Shown in pieces: positions 1-5,120 of a DNA stretch of 9,378 nucleotides. The stretch spans positions 22,109 through 31,486 of the forward strand of contig MGYH01000020.1 in assembly GCA_001801665.1 (NCBI GenBank), given 5' to 3'. Positions within the stretch are counted from its first letter, which is position 1, and each line of letters opens with the position of its first letter. The position numbers were made by a program, and so were the translations under genes. This stretch comes from Gammaproteobacteria bacterium RIFCSPHIGHO2_12_FULL_45_12. Lineage in GTDB: Bacteria; Pseudomonadota; Gammaproteobacteria; DSM-16500. The notes under the pieces were generated by a model that worked only from the letters and a program-made list of their open reading frames with translations, ran no database searches and had not been told where the DNA came from.

Positions 1-1
1 A

Positions 2-196
2 AGGCACCACCCGGACATGGCAATTAAAATGCGATTCGCGATCACCGCGTTACACCACCCACTGGAACGAATTGGCGACAGTCACGTAAAATATAAACCT
101 TCCACCGCGTTCACTTGCATGGTTTTAGAAGAAATTGCCTCACAATCCACTCCCCATCCGCCCCCCTCCTTTGCAAATAAGTTGTATTGCTATTAA
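2..196 (+). CDS. C-terminal end of an unrecognised protein (partial)
   Basis: An open frame enters from the left edge and runs 64 codons to a TAA at 194-196. I do not recognise the family. The visible part is mixed in character: residues such as HPLERIGD and KYKPSTAF look like a folded domain, and the last 20 or so residues are rich in Pro and Ser (SQSTPHPPPS), as in a loose tail. There is no membrane segment and no catalytic motif I can name. Codon use resembles the neighbouring genes and the other two frames are interrupted, which supports real coding. The gene starts outside the window, although two internal ATG codons (17 and 29) mean a short local ORF cannot be excluded. The promoter of the next gene overlaps its last codons. 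Confidence 0.5.
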   Translation, partial: RHHPDMAIKMRFAITALHHPLERIGDSHVKYKPSTAFTCMVLEEIASQSTPHPPPSFANKLYCY

Positions 197-210
197 TGCT
201 TAAGTATACT
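182..210 (+). promoter_or_regulatory. Predicted sigma-70 promoter for the small lipoprotein gene
   Basis: TTGTAT at 182-187 and TATACT at 205-210 are separated by 17 bases, a good match to sigma-70 -35 and -10 boxes. Transcription would begin near 217, about 60 bases before the start codon at 276. The -35 box lies inside the last codons of the upstream frame. This is a prediction from sequence only. Confidence 0.5.
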
Positions 211-275
211 TTAGGGCTTAATTTAAGCTATTTGACTAAAAAAGCTGCGCATAAGCCGCTTTTAATGAGGAAAAA

Positions 276-437
276 ATGATGAAATCCATTTATAAACAAC
301 TCCTATTGCTCGCGCTCACCACGGGCCTCTTGTCCGCCTGCGTGGTCAATACAGGACCAGGCCCTCGCTATCACCGTGTTTACTATCGCACACCCGGCTA
401 TCACTACCAATATCATTATTGGGTGAGACGCTACTAG
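276..437 (+). CDS. Tiny Tyr/His-rich lipoprotein (53 aa)
   Basis: This short gene encodes 53 residues. A lipoprotein signal peptide comes first: MMKSIYKQ, a Leu-rich core, then the lipobox LSAC with the lipidated Cys at residue 22. The mature part is only 32 residues and is very rich in Tyr, His and Arg (for example YYRTPGYHYQYHYWVRRY), basic and aromatic, with no further Cys. A GAGG ribosome site at 267-270 lies 5 bases before ATG 276 and 8 before the in-frame ATG 279, so either may be used. A predicted promoter sits at 182-210. The product should be anchored in the inner or outer membrane. I do not recognise a named family. The His/Tyr cluster could bind metal or an envelope polymer, but that is a guess. 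Confidence 0.75.
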   Translation: MMKSIYKQLLLLALTTGLLSACVVNTGPGPRYHRVYYRTPGYHYQYHYWVRRY

Positions 438-812
438 TCAAAGGGGCGCGCGTTATCACGCTGTCCTGATCATTAGAATTGAGATAACGGTTCCGTTAAT
501 TGATAACCTTTTGAATAAAGAAAATGAAATTTGATTTGGTGGATTACGGCAAAAAGCGCCCTACATTGTCCGAAATTCATGCTGAAGAAAATGCCCGGGG
601 TGCTCGCAACGACGTGAGAATGAGTCATAGCACTAGGTGCCGCTCGAAAATGGATACCCACAACCAAATAACCTATTTTTGCAATGGGTACAATCCCTAA
701 ATAGCCAAACACATTTTTCTCTCGTACGATAGTAGAACGACCTTTAGTTGATAAACAATGAATAGAAAAAATATAAATCGCTACCCCCGCAGATAACTGG
801 AGAGACACGACA
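438..812. other. 375-base gap, no convincing gene
   Basis: This stretch looks more AT-rich than its surroundings and holds no gene I can support. A + frame of 58 codons (524-700) has no good ribosome site and no recognisable product. A hydrophobic minus-strand frame (473-889) runs into the signal peptide codons of the next gene and also lacks a ribosome site. A short perfect dyad, TAACGG/CCGTTA with a 2-base loop, lies at 485-498, and GTTATC/GATAAC half-sites occur at 452-457, 483-488 and 502-507. These could be a binding site or chance. The last 65 bases hold the predicted promoter of the next gene. Confidence 0.5.
748..777 (+). promoter_or_regulatory. Predicted sigma-70 promoter for the glycine-zipper lipoprotein
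   Basis: TTGATA (748-753) and TATAAA (772-777) are 18 bases apart, close to sigma-70 consensus. Transcription would start near 784, leaving a short leader of about 29 bases that carries the GGAGAG ribosome site at 799-804. Confidence 0.55.
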
Positions 813-1289
813 ATGAAAAAAATGATAATTAACATCACACTATTGATTTCTGTCGGCACCTTTGCCTTAACTAGCTGCTCCACCAACACCCAAAGTCAAA
901 ATACGGGCGCAGGTGCTGTGACTGGCGCTGTCGCAGGCGGCCTTGCTGGCAGCTTATTTGGCGGTGGCGCGGGTCGTGCCGTGGCCATTGGCATTGGCGC
1001 GGTCGCAGGCGCACTCGTTGGCGGCACCATTGGCCACAACATGGATAGTTCAGACAACTCCACCCTGAACAAAGCCATGGACACCGGCAATACCAATCAA
1101 AAGACCAGCTGGAACAATCAACACTCTGGCGTCACCTATTCCGTCAAACCGACTAGCAAAGTCTTTTCCTATCATGGCAACACCTATTGCCGAAAATTTA
1201 AATCCACCGCCACCTTAAATGGCAAACAAGAAATTGGACATGGCATTGCCTGTCGCAAGCCCAATGGCACCTGGCACGCAGTGAGCTAA
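813..1289 (+). CDS. Glycine-zipper surface lipoprotein, RT0821/Lpp0805 (17 kDa antigen) family
   Basis: A 158-residue envelope lipoprotein. The signal peptide ends in the lipobox LTSC, with the lipidated Cys at residue 22. Residues about 32-76 form a glycine zipper: repeated GAVxGAVAGG and GGGAGRAVAIGIGAVAGALVGG blocks that pack as a membrane-associated helical hairpin, as in SlyB and the rickettsial 17 kDa antigen. A polar Asn/Thr/Ser linker follows (about 77-115). The C-terminal block YCRKFKSTATLNGKQEIGHG...ACRKPNGTW matches the conserved CREF...G.ACR.PDG.W pattern of the RT0821/Lpp0805 surface family. The start has a GGAGAG ribosome site at 799-804. Such proteins are small outer-membrane lipoproteins of unclear function, often immunogenic. 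A strong terminator follows directly. Confidence 0.9.
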   Translation: MKKMIINITLLISVGTFALTSCSTNTQSQNTGAGAVTGAVAGGLAGSLFGGGAGRAVAIGIGAVAGALVGGTIGHNMDSSDNSTLNKAMDTGNTNQKTSWNNQHSGVTYSVKPTSKVFSYHGNTYCRKFKSTATLNGKQEIGHGIACRKPNGTWHAVS

Positions 1290-1315
1290 ACGCCGCTTCC
1301 TTGTCAGCAACCAGC

Positions 1316-1356
1316 ACAAGCCTCACTGTTATCCTTTCCAGTGAGGCTTGTTTTTT
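1316..1356 (+). terminator. Rho-independent terminator
   Basis: A perfect 13-bp stem, ACAAGCCTCACTG (1316-1328) with its complement at 1339-1351, closes a 10-base loop and runs straight into six T residues (1351-1356). It lies 27 bases after the stop of the glycine-zipper lipoprotein gene and should end that transcript. It also sits just 8 bases before the ribosome site of the next gene, so it could act as an attenuator in that gene's leader. Confidence 0.9.
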
Positions 1357-1377
1357 CACCCGTCAGGAGGACGAACT

Positions 1378-2568
1378 GTGAAATTATCCTTATTAAAAAT
1401 TGTGACACTCATAACCGCGACCACCCTTTGCCTGAATGACAACTCTTCTGCATGCACCAACTTTCGACTCACTGCAAAAGATGGAAGCGTTGTCATTGCA
1501 CGCAGCATGGAATATGCCACGGATTTAAATTCCAACTTACGCACTTCGCCGCGTGGGCGCGTCTTTACGACTCAAGCACCAGACGGCAAAGCAGGCGCCA
1601 CTTGGAAAGCAAAATATGGTTATGTTTTTTTAGATGGAATGAGCGTTGATTTTGCCGTTGATGGCATGAATGAAGTTGGCCTGAGTGTGCAAGACCTTTA
1701 TTTCCCGGGTTATGCTGCTTATCAAACTGTCCCACCCAACCACAATAGTCAGGCCATCAGTTACTTATATTTCGCGGATTGGGCATTATCTAACTTCAAA
1801 ACCGTGGATGAAGTGCGGCAAGCCCTCCAAACGATGTATGTTTTTGAACAGCCTATCTCTATTCAGGGCATGAACAACTTTGTTTTTCCATTACATTTCG
1901 CCCTCTTTGATGCCTCCGGCAAGGGCATTGTCGTTGAATATATTGATGGCAAACTGCATATTGATGACAACCAACTGGGTGTTGCGACCAACTCACCTTC
2001 CTTTGACTGGCACGTGACCAACCAAAATAATTTTGTCAATCTGCTGCCCGTCAACCCCGCCCCCATGATGGATAACGGCGTCAATTTAAGCGCCACCGGT
2101 CAAGGTGGCGGCATGGTCGGCCTGCCGGGTGACATCAGTCCACCATCACGCTTTGTTAAAATGGCCGTCTTAACGCGTGTTGCTTACCCTGCAAATGACG
2201 CAGCAGGTGCCGTTAACTTGGCTGAACACATTATTAATAATGTGGATATTCCGCTCGGCTTAGCGCGTGAACCTAAAAATGGCCATGTCAACAACGAAAC
2301 CACTCAATGGGTCGTCTTTAAAGATTTAACACATAAAATTTTTTATTATCGAAACTACGACAACTTATCATTACGTGCCGTGGATTTATCCAAGCTGGAT
2401 TTTTCTGAAAACGCACCGCGTTTAATGATGCCCATTAAAAGTGGCCCTTATGTGAATGACGTAACAGCTACCTTTACAGCATCACGACAACCCACTCTAC
2501 CTGCAGAACCCATGCAGCAGGCCGCCATTAAAATCATGAAACCCGTCCATCCAGCCATGCCGCACTAA
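1378..2568 (+). CDS. Secreted choloylglycine hydrolase / penicillin V acylase-like Ntn-hydrolase
   Basis: A 396-residue linear-amide C-N hydrolase of the choloylglycine hydrolase (CGH) family, which cleaves amide bonds in bile salts, penicillin V or N-acyl homoserine lactones with an N-terminal Cys nucleophile. GTG 1378 is chosen because a perfect AGGAGG (1365-1370) lies 7 bases upstream; a longer frame from TTG 1348 would start inside the terminator. Residues 1-25 are a Sec signal peptide whose removal after SSA exposes Cys26. By family alignment, further catalytic residues are Arg42 (ARSMEYA), Asn205 (ATNSPSFDWH) and Arg258 (PPSRFV). The usual Asp after the Arg is Glu45. Tyr108 (LYFPGYA) takes the place where bile salt hydrolases have Asn, as in penicillin V acylases. 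A Pro/Met-rich tail of about 40 residues ends the protein. Substrate unknown; likely periplasmic or exported. Confidence 0.9.
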   Translation: MKLSLLKIVTLITATTLCLNDNSSACTNFRLTAKDGSVVIARSMEYATDLNSNLRTSPRGRVFTTQAPDGKAGATWKAKYGYVFLDGMSVDFAVDGMNEVGLSVQDLYFPGYAAYQTVPPNHNSQAISYLYFADWALSNFKTVDEVRQALQTMYVFEQPISIQGMNNFVFPLHFALFDASGKGIVVEYIDGKLHIDDNQLGVATNSPSFDWHVTNQNNFVNLLPVNPAPMMDNGVNLSATGQGGGMVGLPGDISPPSRFVKMAVLTRVAYPANDAAGAVNLAEHIINNVDIPLGLAREPKNGHVNNETTQWVVFKDLTHKIFYYRNYDNLSLRAVDLSKLDFSENAPRLMMPIKSGPYVNDVTATFTASRQPTLPAEPMQQAAIKIMKPVHPAMPH

Positions 2569-2573
2569 GCGCA

Positions 2574-3206
2574 TCATCCAAAAATGATGCCCACCACCAA
2601 AAACTTCGGTGCCGTTAAAAAGGCACCGACTTTCTTTCCGGGTGTCATGGCCATCACAGCACTGAGCGCTGCTTCATCAAGCACCCCCGCCTGACTGGTT
2701 TGCATGAGCTTCACGCCTGTCACTTGCCCATCCGGATGCAAGGTAAAACCCACTAACGCCACCCCATGAACATTAAAATCAACGGCTATTTTGGGATAAG
2801 TTAATCTGGCTGAAATGGCTTTACCCAACAGGGTTAACAAGGGTTTATCGACACCTTTATCACCAATCAACCGAAGCGGTTCTGCCGCGCGCGTGGAAAG
2901 GCTGATGGTCGTGGCAAAAGCATTTTTGGTCGGCATCGGCTCTGCACGGCTTGTTTTCTTTTCAATGCCCGTTTTAGCGGTGGGTAATTGCTTTTCTTGT
3001 CTGGCCGTTGTGACCTCAGGCAATGGCTTTGGATGATAAACATAGGCAGGCACATACTTATCGGGACGCTTCTCTTGCTTCTCCGGAAACCGAAACCACA
3101 CCAAGCCATAACCCGTTACCAGTAAAAAATGTAATGCAATCGACAGCCAAAAACTGTGCCTAATTAAAAAATCGAACGTTGGACGTCTTGCGGCTAGGTT
3201 TTCCAT
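2574..3206 (-). CDS. TonB-like energy transducer
   Basis: A 210-residue TonB-family protein. Residues about 18-38 (HSFWLSIALHFLLVTGYGLVW) form a single inner-membrane anchor with a short cytoplasmic N-terminus. A Pro/Lys/Glu-rich periplasmic linker spans about 40-120. A TonB C-terminal domain follows at about 120-208, with the signatures LTYPKIA, GVALVGFTLHPDGQV and LDEAALSAVM. TonB proteins pass proton-motive energy from ExbB/ExbD to outer-membrane receptors. No exbB, exbD or receptor gene is in this window, so the partner is unknown. ATG 3206 is the only start, since an in-frame stop lies just upstream; its nearest AGGAG is 16 bases away, so initiation may be weak. A poor -10 candidate (TACACT, 3242-3247) is the only promoter hint. 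It converges with the CGH gene, 5 bases apart. Confidence 0.85.
   Translation of the reverse strand: MENLAARRPTFDFLIRHSFWLSIALHFLLVTGYGLVWFRFPEKQEKRPDKYVPAYVYHPKPLPEVTTARQEKQLPTAKTGIEKKTSRAEPMPTKNAFATTISLSTRAAEPLRLIGDKGVDKPLLTLLGKAISARLTYPKIAVDFNVHGVALVGFTLHPDGQVTGVKLMQTSQAGVLDEAALSAVMAMTPGKKVGAFLTAPKFLVVGIIFG
2606..2637. terminator. Possible bidirectional terminator inside the TonB-like gene end
   Basis: An 8-bp perfect dyad, TCGGTGCC (2606-2613) and GGCACCGA (2622-2629), encloses an 8-base A-rich loop. On the + strand it is followed by CTTTCTTT, and on the minus strand by AGTTTTTGG, so either side could support release. It lies 38 bases beyond the stop of the CGH gene but within codons of the TonB-like gene, about ten codons before its stop. 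It most likely terminates the CGH transcript. Confidence 0.5.
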
Positions 3207-3270
3207 AGATGATCGGTGGTCGCTCCTCTTCCTTGCCCCTCAGTGTACGTCAATCACATGACCTTGCACT

Positions 3271-3322
3271 ACCAGCCATTCCCGCTAAAAAACGCGGGAA
3301 GGCTTCCTTGTTTCTATGCTGC
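3271..3322 (+). repeat. Copy of the left end of the MITE-like element
   Basis: These 52 bases match 4088-4140 with two substitutions and one missing base. They contain the terminal sequence CAGCCATTCCCGCT (3273-3286) and a hairpin, TTCCCGC (3279-3285) with GCGGGAA (3294-3300), around the loop TAAAAAAC. No matching right end is nearby, so this is a solo or truncated copy. It ends 4 bases from the yhbY stop codon and lies between yhbY and the TonB-like gene, where the hairpin may affect the end of the yhbY transcript. Confidence 0.85.
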
Positions 3323-3326
3323 CCTA

Positions 3327-3602
3327 TTAACGCTCTTCACGCTGCCGGTAGATCACCCCCATTTTGCCAATCTGTTGCACCAGTTGCGCCCCCATGACCT
3401 GACAAATCTCAGCAAACATGGCTTTTTTCTCATCACGCTCTGCCACCCTAATCCGCACTTTAATCAGTTCATGGTGCATAAGCGCAGCATCAATCTCTTT
3501 TTTAACGGCGTCCGTTAAACCCTGCTGGCCAATGAGCACCACTGGCTTTAAGGCATGAGCTTTGGCTTTTAAGGCTTGTCGCAATTTGGGTGTCAATGAC
3601 AT
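3327..3602 (-). CDS. yhbY: YhbY, CRM-domain ribosome assembly RNA-binding protein
   Basis: A 91-residue single CRM-domain protein covering the whole family length. The RNA-binding loop is IGQQGLT (residues 24-30), flanked by LKPVVLIG and a helix DAVKKEIDAALMHHELIKVRI, and it ends in IGKMGVIYRQ. In E. coli YhbY associates with the pre-50S subunit and has a role in large-subunit assembly. The start is set at ATG 3602, matching the family N-terminus MSLTPKLR. A longer frame from TTG 3641 would add 13 residues, but it begins upstream of the transcription start predicted from TATAAT at 3644-3649. No clear ribosome site precedes ATG 3602, so a leader effect is possible. The gene is divergent from the small membrane protein gene at 3742. 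In E. coli the divergent neighbour is rlmE; here it is not. Confidence 0.9.
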   Translation of the reverse strand: MSLTPKLRQALKAKAHALKPVVLIGQQGLTDAVKKEIDAALMHHELIKVRIRVAERDEKKAMFAEICQVMGAQLVQQIGKMGVIYRQREER

Positions 3603-3643
3603 AAAGATTATTATCCGAACAGGTTGATGTTTTAAGGTCAAGG

Positions 3644-3649
3644 ATTATA
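3644..3649 (-). promoter_or_regulatory. Predicted -10 box of yhbY
   Basis: On the minus strand this reads TATAAT, a perfect sigma-70 -10 box. Transcription would start near 3637, giving a leader of about 35 bases before ATG 3602. No good -35 hexamer is seen 16-18 bases upstream. On the opposite strand TTGATG (3624-3629) and TATAAG (3648-3653), 18 bases apart, could form an overlapping divergent promoter for the gene at 3742. Confidence 0.45.
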
Positions 3650-3741
3650 TAAGCTTTTCTGCCTATAAACCAGTCATTTCCAGAACCCCCATTTCCTGCT
3701 ACCATGGCGCTCTCGTTAGCTGAAACAAAAGAGGACGCATC

Positions 3742-4053
3742 ATGCAGCCATCCACTGACCCCCATGAGACAGAGACGCCTTGGCAGGTTTATGCGCGTCT
3801 CGGCATTGAAGTCTTTGTCTTATTTTATCTGGCGACCTTTTGCATGCTGATGTTTGCCACCCATCCCGACCATGACTGGTTCACGGTGGGGGCCCTTTTA
3901 ACCGCCCTTTACCTCTTCGTGATCGCATCCTGCGCCAAACGCATTATAAACACCTTAACCGCCCCAGGCTTAATGCTACTCGTGCCCATCGCGCCTCTGC
4001 TTGTCTTGATCACGGTCGTCACCTGCCTGCCGCTGATACAAATGCTCTACTAG
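3742..4053 (+). CDS. Small membrane protein, three predicted helices, unrecognised
   Basis: A 103-residue hydrophobic protein. A polar N-terminus (MQPSTDPHETETPWQ) leads into helices at about 20-39 (LGIEVFVLFYLATFCMLMFA), 46-64 (WFTVGALLTALYLFVIASC) and 74-97 (APGLMLLVPIAPLLVLITVVTC), and the chain ends shortly after the last one. The loop HPDHDW after helix 1 and a short basic loop AKRI before helix 3 suggest topology, with the basic loop cytoplasmic. I do not recognise a family or catalytic motif. GAGGA at 3731-3735 with 6-base spacing gives a good ribosome site and fixes the start. It is divergent from yhbY and is followed by the MITE-like element, whose first hairpin may help end its transcript. 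Function unknown. Confidence 0.75.
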   Translation: MQPSTDPHETETPWQVYARLGIEVFVLFYLATFCMLMFATHPDHDWFTVGALLTALYLFVIASCAKRIINTLTAPGLMLLVPIAPLLVLITVVTCLPLIQMLY

Positions 4054-4080
4054 CCATTCACAGACAGCGCCATGACATCT

Positions 4081-4243
4081 GAATGCAACCAGTCATTCCC
4101 GCTAAAAAACGCGGGAATGGCTTCCTTGTTTTTATGCTGCGCAAAAGCCACGCTTTTGCTTGCACCAAAAGGGGGAGAACCGCGATCTCCCCCTTTGGAA
4201 TCCCCCATCGCGATATGTTCAGCGGGAATCGCTGGAATGCAAC
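4081..4243. mobile_element. MITE-like element with 9-bp flanking duplication
   Basis: A 145-base non-coding element (4090-4234) lies between perfect direct repeats GAATGCAAC at 4081-4089 and 4235-4243, which look like a target-site duplication. Its ends are inverted repeats: CAGTCATTCCCGCT (4090-4103) against AGCGGGAATCGCTG (4221-4234), matching at 12 of 14 positions. Inside are three hairpins: CATTCCCGC/GCGGGAATG (4094-4102 with 4111-4119), GCAAAAGC/GCTTTTGC (4141-4148 with 4152-4159), and AAAGGGGGAGA/TCTCCCCCTTT (4168-4178 with 4186-4196). No transposase is encoded; the short frames through it are not credible genes. The ATTCCC...GGGAAT motif resembles Neisseria dRS3-type repeats. It fills most of the gap at 4054-4322. 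Confidence 0.75.
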
Positions 4244-4251
4244 GCAAACGT

Positions 4252-4280
4252 TTGAAAGATTAGCAGGCAAGGTTTAGACT
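4252..4280 (+). promoter_or_regulatory. Predicted sigma-70 promoter for the M15 peptidase gene
   Basis: TTGAAA (4252-4257) and TAGACT (4275-4280) are 17 bases apart. Transcription would start near 4287, about 36 bases before the start codon. The promoter begins just 9 bases outside the right flank of the MITE-like element, so the insertion may have removed or replaced upstream control sequences. Confidence 0.45.
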
Positions 4281-4322
4281 ATCCAGCAAAGGAATTAAAC
4301 CAAACTGACAAGAAGTTAACTT

Positions 4323-5054
4323 ATGCCATTGTTTAATAAGAAAAATATCGTGCGATTCCTCACGCTTGCCGCTTCTTTCTTGATCGCCGTAACCACCAAG
4401 GCCACACCGGACAATGCGCTTGCCAACTTAAAAACGGCTTACCCTGACTTTATTAAAAAAGTCTCTCATCGCTATATTTTCTGGAAAGACGGCACTATCT
4501 TGCCGCTTAGAATCACACCCAACGGTTCCGGGCCAGTTGACAACGATGACGATGGCCGCGTTCGCTACGAATACCTTTTTAGAAAAATGTATGGCAACTC
4601 TCGGGATGAAGTCGAAAAAAATCTGGTCATCATTTACTGGATGCCGCACGTCTATGGCAAACGCTACCCACTACAAGTCACCCGAATCAATGGCGTTGAC
4701 AAACGCTTAATGCGTGTCTCAGCAGCACTCGAAAAATTACCACGCACCTTTTATAAATATGTCAAAAATCCACAAGGAACTTATTGCTGGCGCAATATTG
4801 CACACACCTATCGTTTAAGCACCCACAGTTTTGGCACCACGATAGACATCAACCGTAAATACTCCGATTACTGGCAATGGGATCTCGAAAAAACAGGCCG
4901 CAAAATCAGCGAAACCGCGCCAGTCAAGTATCGCAACCGCATCCCCCTCAACATTGTGCGAATTTTCCAACAAAATGGGTTCATCTGGGGCGGCGATTGG
5001 GAACATTATGACACCATGCACTTTGAATATCGGCCTGAACTCGCGACCGCGTGA
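4323..5054 (+). CDS. Exported M15-family peptidase (D-Ala-D-Ala carboxypeptidase / L,D-endopeptidase type)
   Basis: A 243-residue zinc peptidase of the M15 family, which trims peptidoglycan stem peptides in the periplasm. Residues 1-27 are a Sec signal peptide ending TTKA, with no lipobox. The catalytic core is at the C-terminal end: THSFGTTIDIN gives zinc ligands His168 and Asp175 (HxxGxxxD), and GGDWEHYDTMHFE gives catalytic Asp230 and the third ligand His233. The middle part (about 40-150), with the acidic stretch DNDDDG at 73-78, is not a motif I recognise and may be family-specific. The ribosome site is a modest AGAAG at 4311-4315, 7 bases from the ATG. The gene stands alone, converging with rlmL 66 bases away. 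Precise bond specificity (DD- or LD-) cannot be read from the sequence. Confidence 0.85.
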   Translation: MPLFNKKNIVRFLTLAASFLIAVTTKATPDNALANLKTAYPDFIKKVSHRYIFWKDGTILPLRITPNGSGPVDNDDDGRVRYEYLFRKMYGNSRDEVEKNLVIIYWMPHVYGKRYPLQVTRINGVDKRLMRVSAALEKLPRTFYKYVKNPQGTYCWRNIAHTYRLSTHSFGTTIDINRKYSDYWQWDLEKTGRKISETAPVKYRNRIPLNIVRIFQQNGFIWGGDWEHYDTMHFEYRPELATA

Positions 5055-5120
5055 TGAGTTGGCGATATCCCCTGAAACACCCGCACCCTTCAAACGGATA
5101 ATGAAGCGAAGAAGGATTGC

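Noticed and set aside
524..700. Plus-strand frame of 58 codons in the 438-812 gap
   Set aside because: No proper ribosome site, no recognised motif, and a composition like non-coding DNA. Comparison with relatives could reverse this.
473..889. Minus-strand frame of 138 codons with hydrophobic stretches
   Set aside because: It covers the promoter, ribosome site and signal peptide codons of the well-supported lipoprotein at 813, and neither ATG (889 or 835) has a ribosome site. Its hydrophobic part is largely the antisense of another gene's signal peptide and AT-rich leader.
1348..1377. Upstream TTG start extending the hydrolase by 10 residues
   Set aside because: It lies within the terminator stem, and AGGAGG fits GTG 1378. 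The extension would also place non-signal residues ahead of the signal peptide.
3603..3641. TTG start giving a longer YhbY
   Set aside because: The added 13 residues are not part of the family N-terminus, and the TTG lies upstream of the transcription start predicted from the TATAAT box.
4094..4133. First MITE hairpin as a rho-independent terminator for the gene at 3742
   Set aside because: The stem is strong, but the T-rich run begins several bases after it, so it is noted only as a possible aid to termination, not listed as a terminator.
4050..4277. Four short frames on both strands across the repeat region
   Set aside because: They are read through the hairpins of the MITE-like element, have no ribosome sites, and exist because the inverted repeats lack stops.
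5055..5120. Possible remnant of the RlmK half or a terminator between the M15 and rlmL genes
   Set aside because: All three minus frames after the rlmL stop show no RlmK-like residues, and only a weak 5-bp dyad (CTTCA/TGAAG) without a T-run is present.
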